Assembly (NCBI GenBank): GCA_012184525.1
Contig: WOFQ01000054.1
Coordinates: forward strand, 62,001 to 126,000
DNA from: Xenoacremonium recifei
Taxonomy: Eukaryota > Ascomycota > Sordariomycetes > Hypocreales > Nectriaceae
Direction: 5' to 3'
Length of the DNA: 64,000 nucleotides
Under the pieces are notes generated by a model. The model was not told where the DNA came from and did no database searches. It saw nothing but the letters and a program-made list of their open reading frames with translations. Position 1 is the stretch's first letter. Each line of letters starts with the position of its first letter. The translations under genes and the position numbers were made by a program. Shown here one piece after another: positions 51,933 through 61,800 of the stretch.

Positions 51933-53039
51933 TCAAATACAGCGACAACGAGGTGCACGCATGCACGCATTTGTTGATTCCCACGCATCGAATGTTGTTC
52001 CTCTCGATAATATGAATTTCCGATCCAGCCCTTCGATCTTCTGCAGACGAGCCGCAAGTGCCGCGGCCGGCTCGCCGTTAGGCCTTTCGTTTTGCTCTGC
52101 TGCTTGGCGGAAGAAATCAGTCGACTCAGCCTGAATCTTATCGTTCATCGCTACTTGGTCAGCCAACACATGCACTGAATTTGTCGGTGCAAGAATAGCC
52201 TGCTATTGTCGAAAGTACTATCAAGAATACCAGTACCTCTATATCATTGTAGACTTATCCAGATCCCTATTTCTTATCCAGATCAGTTAGTGGGTTGCGA
52301 GTCGGGTTTTGTTTACGAAACTTACCCTTCTTCTGCCTCCTCCGTGCCTCAGATGCCTTGTAATTCTCGATCTCCTTCGGTGTCGGATACATGGTTCGAT
52401 CATTGGGCAGGGCAAAAAGAATCGCAGCCGACACAATCTCCCAAACCCTGTTGAGTGTGCTGGATTTCGTACCGTAGATTGCCGCAAGAATGAACCAGTG
52501 ACAGAAATCCGGTGGGTTCTTTCCCTCACGGTTGTAGACATGCGCGGATGCCTTTGCGCGAAGCTTGGATCTTCTCAAAAATGGCGTTCTTGACCTCTTC
52601 CGGTGCATTAGGCGCGATCTCGTTATACCCGTCCACCATGTTCTTCAGAATATCGGCACATCGGTGTCTTTGGCAAACCACCTTCCACTGCTCCCAATCA
52701 AGATGGTCTGGGGCGTCTGACATGGCGAGACGGTGGGTGCGTTTCCGTTTTTGGGTGGTGTTGTGGGAGTGGAGGATGCTGGTGATCAGTGGGTCGGTCC
52801 CCTGCGGAAGTTTCTCAATTCAGACCCTGCTCACCTTCAGTTCATTTTCCTCTCACTTGGGAACATGACTCACGTCACCAGCACACTATCGCATCACTTC
52901 CATCTCAGGAGGGGAAATTTGCGTGCTCTACATATTTCACTACAGGAAAGTCAATTCCGGCCGTGTAGACTATGTCACCTCTGTGATGTTCTTAACAATA
53001 ACATCATTGGATAACCTAGCTTCCGCTAGCTTCCGCAGC
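51933..53039 (-). mobile_element. Repeated element, copy 2 (decayed, inverted)
   Basis: The reverse complement from 53039 downward matches copy 1 from 21959 onward: GCTGCGG edge, tandem GCGGAAGCTA, then a 5' leader. The gene starts at 52723 (MSDAPDHLDWEQWKV) and shows the same domain order (YNEIAPNAPEEVKNAI, FCHWFILAAIYGTK, coiled-coil end AARLQKIEG at about 51990-52060). A deletion of about 25 bp after EKIQA at about 52562 shifts the frame, and the coiled coil is shortened. The copy is therefore nonfunctional. The far boundary is not defined. Confidence 0.6.
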
Positions 53040-53214
53040 CTCGATGCTTACAATTCACACGACTTGCGGCTTTCCGCTCTTGATTTGCAATCAACATTAA
53101 CGTGTTCCATATTATACATTAAGTAGACGTTTCTGTCTCGAGTACAGCTACCATCAACCCCATTGCTCTCTCAACTTATCAGTTTTCCCTGTTCCACTCC
53201 TATCATTATCAGCG

Positions 53215-54330
53215 ATGGCCCGACGATGGATCTTGACAGGCCAAGAGGGCTTTGAAGTTTCATTGAAGTATGAGCAAGAACTTGAGATCCCCTTGGAGAG
53301 TGACTTGCTCCCGAATGAGGTCTTGGTCAAGTTGCACGCTGCGAGCCTCAATCACCGAGAGCTCTTCATCGCCAGCCCAGATGTAAGACGTCATTCTATC
53401 CCATTACACGGCATTGCTAAGTCGCAAAAACAGAGTATCAGCGGACCAATTGCTCCGTCCGTGGTTCCAGGTTGTGATGGTGCTGGCATTGTTGAAGCTG
53501 TGGGAAAATCTGTGAAAGATTTCAAGCAGGGAGACAGGGTGGTTACACACCTTTGCCCAACCGCTGTAGAAGCCCGAGGAGACGAGGCTTATTCAACATT
53601 TGCTGATACCTCTAGAATGCTCGGAATAGGCATTGATGGCACCTTGCGATCCCACGGGGTCTTTTCCGAAAGCGCTCTTGTTCATGCCCCGGCATCACTT
53701 GACTGGTTACAAGCTTCAACCTTGACATGCACCTACACGACCGCCTGGAATGCCCTTTTCGGACTAGAGAGCAAAAAGGCAGGACCAGGATCTACCGTAC
53801 TCGTCCAAGGTACAGGAGGCGTAAGCATCGCTGTTCTACAAATGGCAGTTGCCGTGGGCGCGACCGTCGTGGCGACAACATCTTCAGAAGCCAAAGCCAC
53901 AAGGCTTCGAGAGCTTGGGGCCAAGCATGTTGTCAATTACAAGCGGAATCCTGACTCTTGGTGCAAAGAAGCCCGTGGATTTACGGAAAATGAGGAAGGG
54001 TTCGACATCGTGGTTGACATTGGGGGCAATGAAACCCTTCCGCAGTCGTTGGCAGCGGTTCGTGTGGACGGAGTTGTTATTGTTGCTGGCGGTGTTGGAG
54101 AAAACGCCGACCCAGTTCCCTTGTTTGCCGTCTTGATTCACACCTGCATTGTTCGTGGTCTCCTCGGTGGTAGTCGAGCCCAGTTCAAACAACTCGTCAA
54201 GTTCATTGACGAGCAATCGATCAAGCCGGTAGTGGATGACTTTGTTTTCGAGCTGGCAGAGACCAAGGAGGCCTATAGAAGGCTGAACGAAAAGAAACAT
54301 TTGTCCAAGGTAGTGATCAAGATTGACTGA
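53215..54330 (+). CDS. Quinone-oxidoreductase-type medium-chain reductase
   Basis: Zinc-free NADPH-dependent MDR, like fungal quinone oxidoreductase / YogA-type proteins. Two exons (53215-53382 and 53434-54330) give 354 residues; the 51-bp intron has no in-frame stop, so the frame also reads through it, but splicing restores the family alignment (FIASPD joined to SISGPIAP). Motifs are HAASLNHREL, VVPGCDGAGIVEAVG, TAWNALFGL and the Rossmann loop VLVQGTGGVSIAVLQMAVAVG. The start has a good context (AGCGATGGCC). The substrate is unknown. Confidence 0.85.
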   Translation: MARRWILTGQEGFEVSLKYEQELEIPLESDLLPNEVLVKLHAASLNHRELFIASPDVRRHSIPLHGIAKSQKQSISGPIAPSVVPGCDGAGIVEAVGKSVKDFKQGDRVVTHLCPTAVEARGDEAYSTFADTSRMLGIGIDGTLRSHGVFSESALVHAPASLDWLQASTLTCTYTTAWNALFGLESKKAGPGSTVLVQGTGGVSIAVLQMAVAVGATVVATTSSEAKATRLRELGAKHVVNYKRNPDSWCKEARGFTENEEGFDIVVDIGGNETLPQSLAAVRVDGVVIVAGGVGENADPVPLFAVLIHTCIVRGLLGGSRAQFKQLVKFIDEQSIKPVVDDFVFELAETKEAYRRLNEKKHLSKVVIKID

Positions 54331-54660
54331 TGAGAGATTTTAGTCATATATGACTTTCCCATCGGTAGCACTATGAAATATCTAGACGCAATTAATTATC
54401 CCTAAATTGAGTTGCCTGCTTGAATAACCTATCGTCATTTGAGAACAGTCCGTTGGCTTACGATGTCCAAGTCACTTACCCTATATCGAGCTGTCTGCCC
54501 AATCAGGATAAGGTAGTTGATTTCCAAATTTTACTAAGCAGGCAGAAGGGTCAATCCGATAGCGCTTGCAACCGCATCCCCGCTTCCTCACTCATTTCTT
54601 CCCTGGTTTCCCGTGGCTCGTTAGAAACACAGCGTGGAGTGACGGCACTTGGTACTCGCA
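54331..54660. other. Intergenic, promoter of the PaiB-like gene
   Basis: This 330-bp gap has no recognised coding signal. It should hold the 3' untranslated region of the MDR gene and the promoter of the next gene. Confidence 0.4.
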
Positions 54661-55410
54661 ATGCATTTCCGCAAGGATCATTACGAGTCTGATATTCCCA
54701 CTTTGCGCCAGTTCATCAAGGCCAATCCCCTAGGGCTTTTGACCACAGCCATAAAATCTCCATCAGGAAAATGGCCACTTCTTCAGTCCACGCACATTCC
54801 TTTCTTGATTGACTTTGACAAGTCTCAAGACGCAGACCTAGGGCGGTTGAGAGGGCACATGGCGCGTCAGAACGAACAGAGCAAGGCTATCGTTGAGGTC
54901 TTGCAAGACTCTGGCGACGAAGCGATTCTCGAGGAGGAAGTCATCGTCGTGTTTTCTTCATCCGCCCACGGCTATATCTCCCCGCGTTTCTATGTAGAGA
55001 CGATGGCGGGAAACAAGAGAACCGCACCCACTTGGGATTACATCGCAGTACAGGCGTACGGCAAGGCGAGATTCTATCATAGCTCAAAGTCGACGGAGAC
55101 AATTGACTTCCTTATGAAGCAGCTGGGAGACCTAGCTTCATTTGGAGAAGAGACCATAGGACATACCGGAGCAAATGGAGCATCTGTACCCTGGATGATA
55201 TCAGAAGCGCCAACGAGTTACATTGAAACGCTGCGCAAAAACATCATTGGTATCGAGATCGAGATAACTCGACTGGATGGGAGGTTCAAACTCAGTCAAG
55301 AGCTCAAGACCGCTGATAGGGATGGTGTAATCCAGGGACTGAGCCAACAAGAGGGAGCTTGGAACCAGGAGATGATAAGATTAATTCAAGAACGAGCAGT
55401 TCCAAAATGA
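54661..55410 (+). CDS. PaiB-like FMN-binding protein
   Basis: Single-exon gene of 249 residues in the FMN_bind_2 (PaiB) family, first known from bacteria and also found in fungi. Visible are the N-terminus MHFRKDHYESDIPTLRQFI, NPLGLLTTAI, LLQSTHIPFLID, HMARQNEQSK, VVFSSSAHGYISPRFY and VPTWDYIAVQAYGKARFY-like TWDYIAVQAYGKARFY. These match the split-barrel flavin fold. The role in fungi is not established; a heme- or flavin-linked redox function is possible. The frame is intact. Confidence 0.82.
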   Translation: MHFRKDHYESDIPTLRQFIKANPLGLLTTAIKSPSGKWPLLQSTHIPFLIDFDKSQDADLGRLRGHMARQNEQSKAIVEVLQDSGDEAILEEEVIVVFSSSAHGYISPRFYVETMAGNKRTAPTWDYIAVQAYGKARFYHSSKSTETIDFLMKQLGDLASFGEETIGHTGANGASVPWMISEAPTSYIETLRKNIIGIEIEITRLDGRFKLSQELKTADRDGVIQGLSQQEGAWNQEMIRLIQERAVPK

Positions 55411-55802
55411 TACATATAATGATCGACCAAACCGCTGGAACATTGTAGAGATAAAGTAGACATCACTGAGGGCCAGTTATAACGAAACCGGGGTGCTGGA
55501 GGATGCTTAGAAATCCAGAAGAAACATTACTCAAGTACATTGTTAGAATACTGAGAATTGATAAAGTCAAATTGATTGAGCGTGTACGAGGTGCCGAAAT
55601 TCAATGAAGATAAACATGTTCCCATCAAGACTTATCAACACGCCTAGATCCGCTCCATAAAGAGAAACATACGACCAGCGAATAATCCAATGTCAGTACA
55701 GGAATACCGTATCAAACATAACACCGCCGTATACATGGTATCATTACAAACGAAACATAAAAAATTGTTGTAACAGAAGTTGGAGGTCGAGATCAGACCA
55801 AT
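55411..55802. other. Intergenic between convergent genes
   Basis: This 392-bp AT-rich gap holds the 3' ends of the PaiB-like gene and of the giant surface-protein gene. Nothing else was recognised. Confidence 0.45.
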
Positions 55803-58800
55803 TTACGATGACGAAGTTCCAAATATGGCCTGGTTGAGACAGTTCACGATAACGCTCCCGTCTGTCGCGCCAGTTGCCAGGCAAGCTGCAGCAGATCCAA
55901 CAGCGAAAGGTCCGAGAGCTGCGGTACAAAGTGGTACATCCACCAGAACACTGGCTGCAGAATCGCCGGAAAGTCTTTGACATGCTGCTGGAAGCGTGCT
56001 GATACAGGCTGTTGAAAGCTGTTGCGTGAGGCAGGTCACGATGGTTGTTCCTAGAGAGGCCGCCGTGATTGCGTTCGTACCCAGGCATGCTGCCACATTT
56101 CCGACTGCATACGAACCAAGTGCCGTTGTGCAGAGTGGAATTGAAAGCAGGAGATTTAAACCGTTGACATTCGAAAGGCTTGAACAGGCAGGAGGCAGTG
56201 TGGCACAGACTGGCTGTGACGAGCTTACACTGCAACCAATTGAAGGAACTCCCAGATTCGACGAGAATCCATAGGCTGTATTGAGGCACTGAATGATGCT
56301 TAGGCCGGTAGTAGATGCCGTTATAGTCGTAGCAAGACAGGTAGCGGCATTGGCGACGTCAAATGGCCCCAGAGCTGTTGCGCAAAGCCCAATGCTAGCG
56401 GTGAGGACAGTGCCAGTTTGTGCCCGCATATTGAGGCATGCCTGAGGGAGGACGGAGAGGCATTGTCCCGAAAGAGCCGAATTTAGACAGGAGGAGACGG
56501 AACTGCCGAGAGACAGGATCGTAAACGTCTTCGGTATACAAGTGGCAACCGCAGGAATAGTAGCATATGGACCAAGTGATGAAGCACACGCTGTCGCGAC
56601 AGCACTCAGAGCAGTGCCGGCCGTGGCTGACAAGGAAGCGCAAGCACCAGGCAGTCCAGGGTTGCAGAATGGCGTCGCGGCCGCTGTTCCTGTAGTAGTG
56701 GAACATGACGTTATCAAAGATCTGGAACTTGTTGTGCTTGTGGTAGTTGTAGTCGTTGTCTTAGGAGTTGTGCTCGTCGAGGTTGTGCTCGTCGAGGTTG
56801 TTGGAGTGGTCGAAGTCGAAGAGGTCGTAGAAGACGTTGAGGTAGTCTTTGAGGTGGAGCTGGTTGTTGTTGATGTTGTTGAAGTACTAGAGCTGGTTGA
56901 AGTACTAGAGCTGGTTGAAGTACTAGAGCTGGATGAAGATGTCGAACTGGTCTGCGTTGTTGTAGTTGAAGAGCTGCTTGAGGTCGGAGAACTTGTTGAC
57001 GTCGCAGAGGTTGTGGGACTTGAAGAAGACGTAGACGTAGTTGTAGTTGAAGCGGCTGTGGTTGAGGTCGTCGATGGGGTCGAAGTCATCGTCGGGCTAG
57101 ATGAAGTAGTCGACGATGTCGTAGATGATGTGCTAGGTGAAGAAGAAGACGAAGAAGTTGTGGTAGATATAGTTGAGGATGTTGATGAAGTAGAACTAGA
57201 ACTTGTACTCGTGGAGGATGGAGAGAGCGACGAAGAAGTAGACGTGGTAGGAAAGCCTACAATTGAAATACCGGCTCCAGTTAATGTTGAGGCAGACGCT
57301 GAAGACGATGATGTGGTAGGAGGTACAGTTGAAGATGTAGATGTGGTAGTAATGGATGTTGATGTTGAAACAGAAGAGGGCGTTAATGATGAGCTAGATG
57401 AAGCAGAAGAGAGGCTAGTAGGAGAAGTTGTTGATGTGGATGCTGCGGTTGTGGTCATTGTCGTTGAACCGGGCGAGATAGCTGCCGGAGCCGATGTAGA
57501 CGATGTAGAAGTTGAGCTGACAGATGAAGTAACTATTGTGGACGGGGTTGTGATACTTGTGGAAACTGACAAAGAAGGCGAAGAAGAAAGAGAAGATGAA
57601 GTTGTAGATGGTGTGGTACTTGTTGTAGAAGAAGAGAAAAGAGCCGAGGTCGATATTGGCGTGGTGGACAAGGAGGATGTAGTAGGCGGGGAGTTACTAG
57701 TCGAGACGGATGTTGTGGTGAGCAAAGAGGAAGAAGTACTAGTAGTAGTAGAAGAAGAAGAAGAAGAAGTGGCCGGTGTCGATGACGTGGATACAAAAGC
57801 AGATGTGGTAGTGGCGACACTAGAAGCTACATTTGTAGATGTGGACGTGGTGGATGACCGATATGTCGTAGAAGAAGTTGTGTCCGAGCTTACACCTGCA
57901 ATCGTGATCTGCGAGGCAGGATCGGAAGACGTTGAACTACTAGTCCTCGATGAAACAGTCCATGATGCAGACGAGCTGCCAGTAGTGAACGATGTAGTAT
58001 AACCCGTTGTGGATGTAGATGAGGCTGATAGGCTTGGAGAGAAAGAGGTGGTCGTTGTCTCAGCCCTACTTGTAGAGAAGCTCGGAGAACTCGAAGTCTG
58101 GGATTGAGGACTAGAAGTTGACGGCGAGGCCGTAGCGCTGGTGGTGGGCGAGACCGCGCTGGTCTGAGACGCTGAAGACATCGTTGAACTTAGAATCTCA
58201 ACTCCATTGGCTGAGGATGTCTGAGGACCGCTGCTGATTGCGCTGGATCGAGTAACACTTGAACTCTCTGTAGACACAATCCTGGTACTGGATCCTGGTG
58301 TACCAATCGAGCTCGTTACTTGAAGAGACTGCGTCTGGGCAGTAAATTGCCCGGACGTTGACTGTTCCTGTAGCGATTCCGAAGCAGAGATTCCTGGTGT
58401 GTTAGACGTTACTGCTTGACTTCGAGTGCTGTGCACAGATGTGTCTATTGTCGCAACGGATTGTGCCGTAGTGGTTTGTCCATTGTCTAAAGGATTTGAG
58501 AGGCTATTGGTTCCCGATGACTGGTGTTGGGAAACTCCAGATGAGCCGGAATCGGAAGTTGCAGAAGTTGTATCTGTGGGCGACCTATATGTCGAGCTCG
58601 TTTCCCTTGAGCCACTGTTGCCGGCACTGATAGTGTCTGAAGATGACGGAGTTGTAGTGGGGATATCGGGTAACGACGAGCTCGGAATATTAGACGTGCT
58701 GGTTGTAAAGCCGGCTACCGTTTGGTCCTCAACACTCAAGATACTGGAAGAGATTGCTGCATGATTGGTAGAAGAAGTGTCCGAATCGGCTGCAGAAGTG

Positions 58801-61800
58801 GAAGAAGATAAATCATGGCTCATTGATACTGAGGTCGAGGATGATCCATCGTTTGAGCTGACTGTGATCGGGGAAGCCGTTGAGACAAAGCCTGACGAGG
58901 TTGTTTCCGGAATGAATGTGCTGCTAGAAGTGTCCAAAGCAGTAGGTCTGGTGAAGGTACCAGTTACCGTTGAATCTCCGGTCGATCGTTCAGAAGACGC
59001 TGTTGTCGATCCTGTCTCGGAAACGTGAGGTATAGATACCATGCTACTTGATTGGCTCACTTGAGACGTCTCGGCAGTAATGATGCTCGTTTGCCCCGAT
59101 AGACTAGCAAGAGAGATTGCTCCATTGTTTGATGGTTGAGTTGAGGTTCCAATACTAGAAGACTGATCCGTGGCAAATGGGCTGACAGAGTTCGAGGTTG
59201 AGAGCTCGCCTGACGAAGACAAAGTCGTCTGAGATGCTGATCCTTGAGAGGAGGGTTCAATCTCACTTGTGCTGGCAGTTCCTTCAGCAGACATTGACGT
59301 ATTCTGGTCCACAGTCGCAGTTGAGATTTGCGACGTGATTGCTCCGGCATTCAAGCCGCTCGAGATGCTGGGGGAGATGGACGTAGCAGCTTGGTCAATT
59401 GATGATTGCCCGTTTGAGCCTGACAGTGCCAAACCTGAAGCAGGCGTCAATGATAGTGCACTACTCGTGCTAGATGTCACCGTATTCGAGTCGGCAGTGG
59501 GACTAGTGACTGACGGCACGCTAGATTCTGTTCCCATAGTTACTGTGTTTGATTCGCGGCTTGAAGTCTCAGATTCTGTGGAAAGCACTTGGAGTGTCTC
59601 GTCAGAGGCTGTTTGAGACGCGGCTTGTATAGACAGTGTGCTCGACCCTGATTCGGATATACCGAGACTTGTCGTGCCATCTGAGGAGGAATCAAGAGCA
59701 GAGACCACAGTTCCATCAATATGAGAGATGGTTGAAGTAGTTCCAGAGCCCCCCGTCCCAATGGAGCTGACATGAACAAACGATGAGTCGACAGTCCTTA
59801 TTGACCCTCCTCTCCCAGTACCAGAACCACTGTCGGTAGATGAAGAGTCAGGCCCCAGGGACATGGTTGTGGAGTCAGATGCGTGCTCTCGGGTCTGTGA
59901 TGAAAAGCCCGAGGTGGACTGGTCTGCATCTGATCCCGTTGAACTGAAAGACTGTATGGTGATGGAAGCCGAGGATGAAATGGATATTGATGCTTGAGTC
60001 ACAGGGCTTTGGGTTCCGGAGTGATCTCCGGAGGAGGCATACGACGATGCGCCTGTAGATCCGGAGAAGAATCCCGAAGATTGGGTAAGAATCGTCGTGA
60101 CCGCTTGGGAGCCGATAGATGACATCGCTTGGGAAATCCCGTCGGAAGAGGACTCAGACAAGGAGGTACTCTGAAGCCCGGATTTCGTGTCCGCATTCGA
60201 AGACGTGGACTGTTCCGAAACGGATTGTAGTGTTTCTAAGCCCTGGCTGGTGGTTGACGAAACAGCTGTCGACCCTCCACTAAATGTCAGGGAACCAAAC
60301 TCAGAGCCTGAAGAGGTGATGGTCGTATCCGTACTACTGGCACCTGCTGTAAAGACGGAAACAGTAGAAACAGAGCTTGTTGAAGGAAAGGTGGTCGTAG
60401 AATCCAGTCCTGTAGAGACAGATGCGGCCGATGAGGGGTCAACTCCGGATACAACGGTGAGACTTCCAGCCGTAGATTGACCAGTGGCATCTAAACTTGC
60501 CGTTGGTGAAGTAGGAAGTGTGGCAGAAGAGTCGGTGTCTGAAATTGCTGACATCGGCCCACCGGTTCCCGTTGAGGAGAAGTCCCCCGTCGAGCTACCC
60601 GTGGATGAAAGAGTTCCTATTTGAGTACTACTGGCACTTGTAGCAGCCAGAGATATAGATCCAGTTACTACCGAAGCCGTCGCTTGAGACACCACAGGAC
60701 TGTTCCCAGAACCGACCGAGGAAACTGATGAGACGTCGCTCAGACTGGTGAAAATCGACGTATGGTCTGTGGTGAACGAAGCATGGCTTGCAACCGACGA
60801 TGGTAACTCTGAAAGATACGAACTCGATGTTCCAGATATATCCAATGGGCCAGAACCAGTAGCCGTAGAAGACTGTCCCGTGTCTGCCGATGTCAAAACA
60901 AAAGAAGGTGTTGATAGGGTAGTCCCAGATGTTCCGCTCTCGGATTCCGATGCTGAACTTAAACCGGATGAGCTGAACTGGGTCTCCAGGGACGTTTTCG
61001 CAGTGTTCACTGTCGATATGAAAGACGTGCTTGCGCTGAGTTCACTCGTAGCAGACAAATAACTAATAGATGCAAGAGTTGCAAAGCCGGATCTCGTCGC
61101 CGAAGAAGATTCGGCATAGCCTGATGATACGTCCGACGATCCAAGTGTCGTTGTTGCAGTTCCAGTGATGGACGAGAGTGCGCTTCCTGAGGTTCCTGTA
61201 CCACTCGTTTCGGATACGTTTATAGAAGGAGCTAAAATGGTCGAAGATACAATCTCGCCCGAGGCAGTGGAGATAAAAATTATTGTAGCACTTGAAGTTA
61301 TTGCTGATTGTGAGGCTTCACTAGCAGTCAGTATGCCAGGGAGTGTGGAAGTTCCACTGGTGCTTGCTGTTGGCTGTGACGCAACTCTTGTGCTGCCACC
61401 CTCAAGTGATATGGCATCGGTCGACGAAACATGGACATGTGATGATTCTGGATCTGATACTGTCGACGAATGCGAGTCTGTTGATCCTCCGCTCGTACTA
61501 GTTTTATCCGTTGTACTGCTTTGGGTCGACAACGTTGGTGCAGGAAAGGCCGTGGAAGCCTGACTACTCGCGTTCGAATCTTCAGTCGAGGCCAACTGGC
61601 TTGAAATAAGAGTCCCGCTCGTGGTAGCAGTAGACATTGACGCTATTGGTAAAGTTGATGTATCCTCCTCCACGGATATGATAGTGCCTGTTGAATCTGA
61701 GGGATCCTCGCTCTGCGATTTTGCCGAAGTGTCACTCGGAGATGTCGATATTTGCTGAGACAAGATTGAAGAAGTCTGACCGGTAGCACTGGATTGAACC

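Noticed and set aside
57721..57775. Trinucleotide-rich tract that could be mistaken for a microsatellite outside genes
   Set aside because: It lies inside the mucin frame and encodes Ser/Thr runs, so it is part of the stalk.
56542..58002. 486-codon plus-strand ORF rich in Val, Glu and Asp
   Set aside because: It is the antisense shadow of the Ser/Thr-rich stalk; ACA/TCA-type repeats read backwards give Val/Asp/Glu codons. No domain and no start context.
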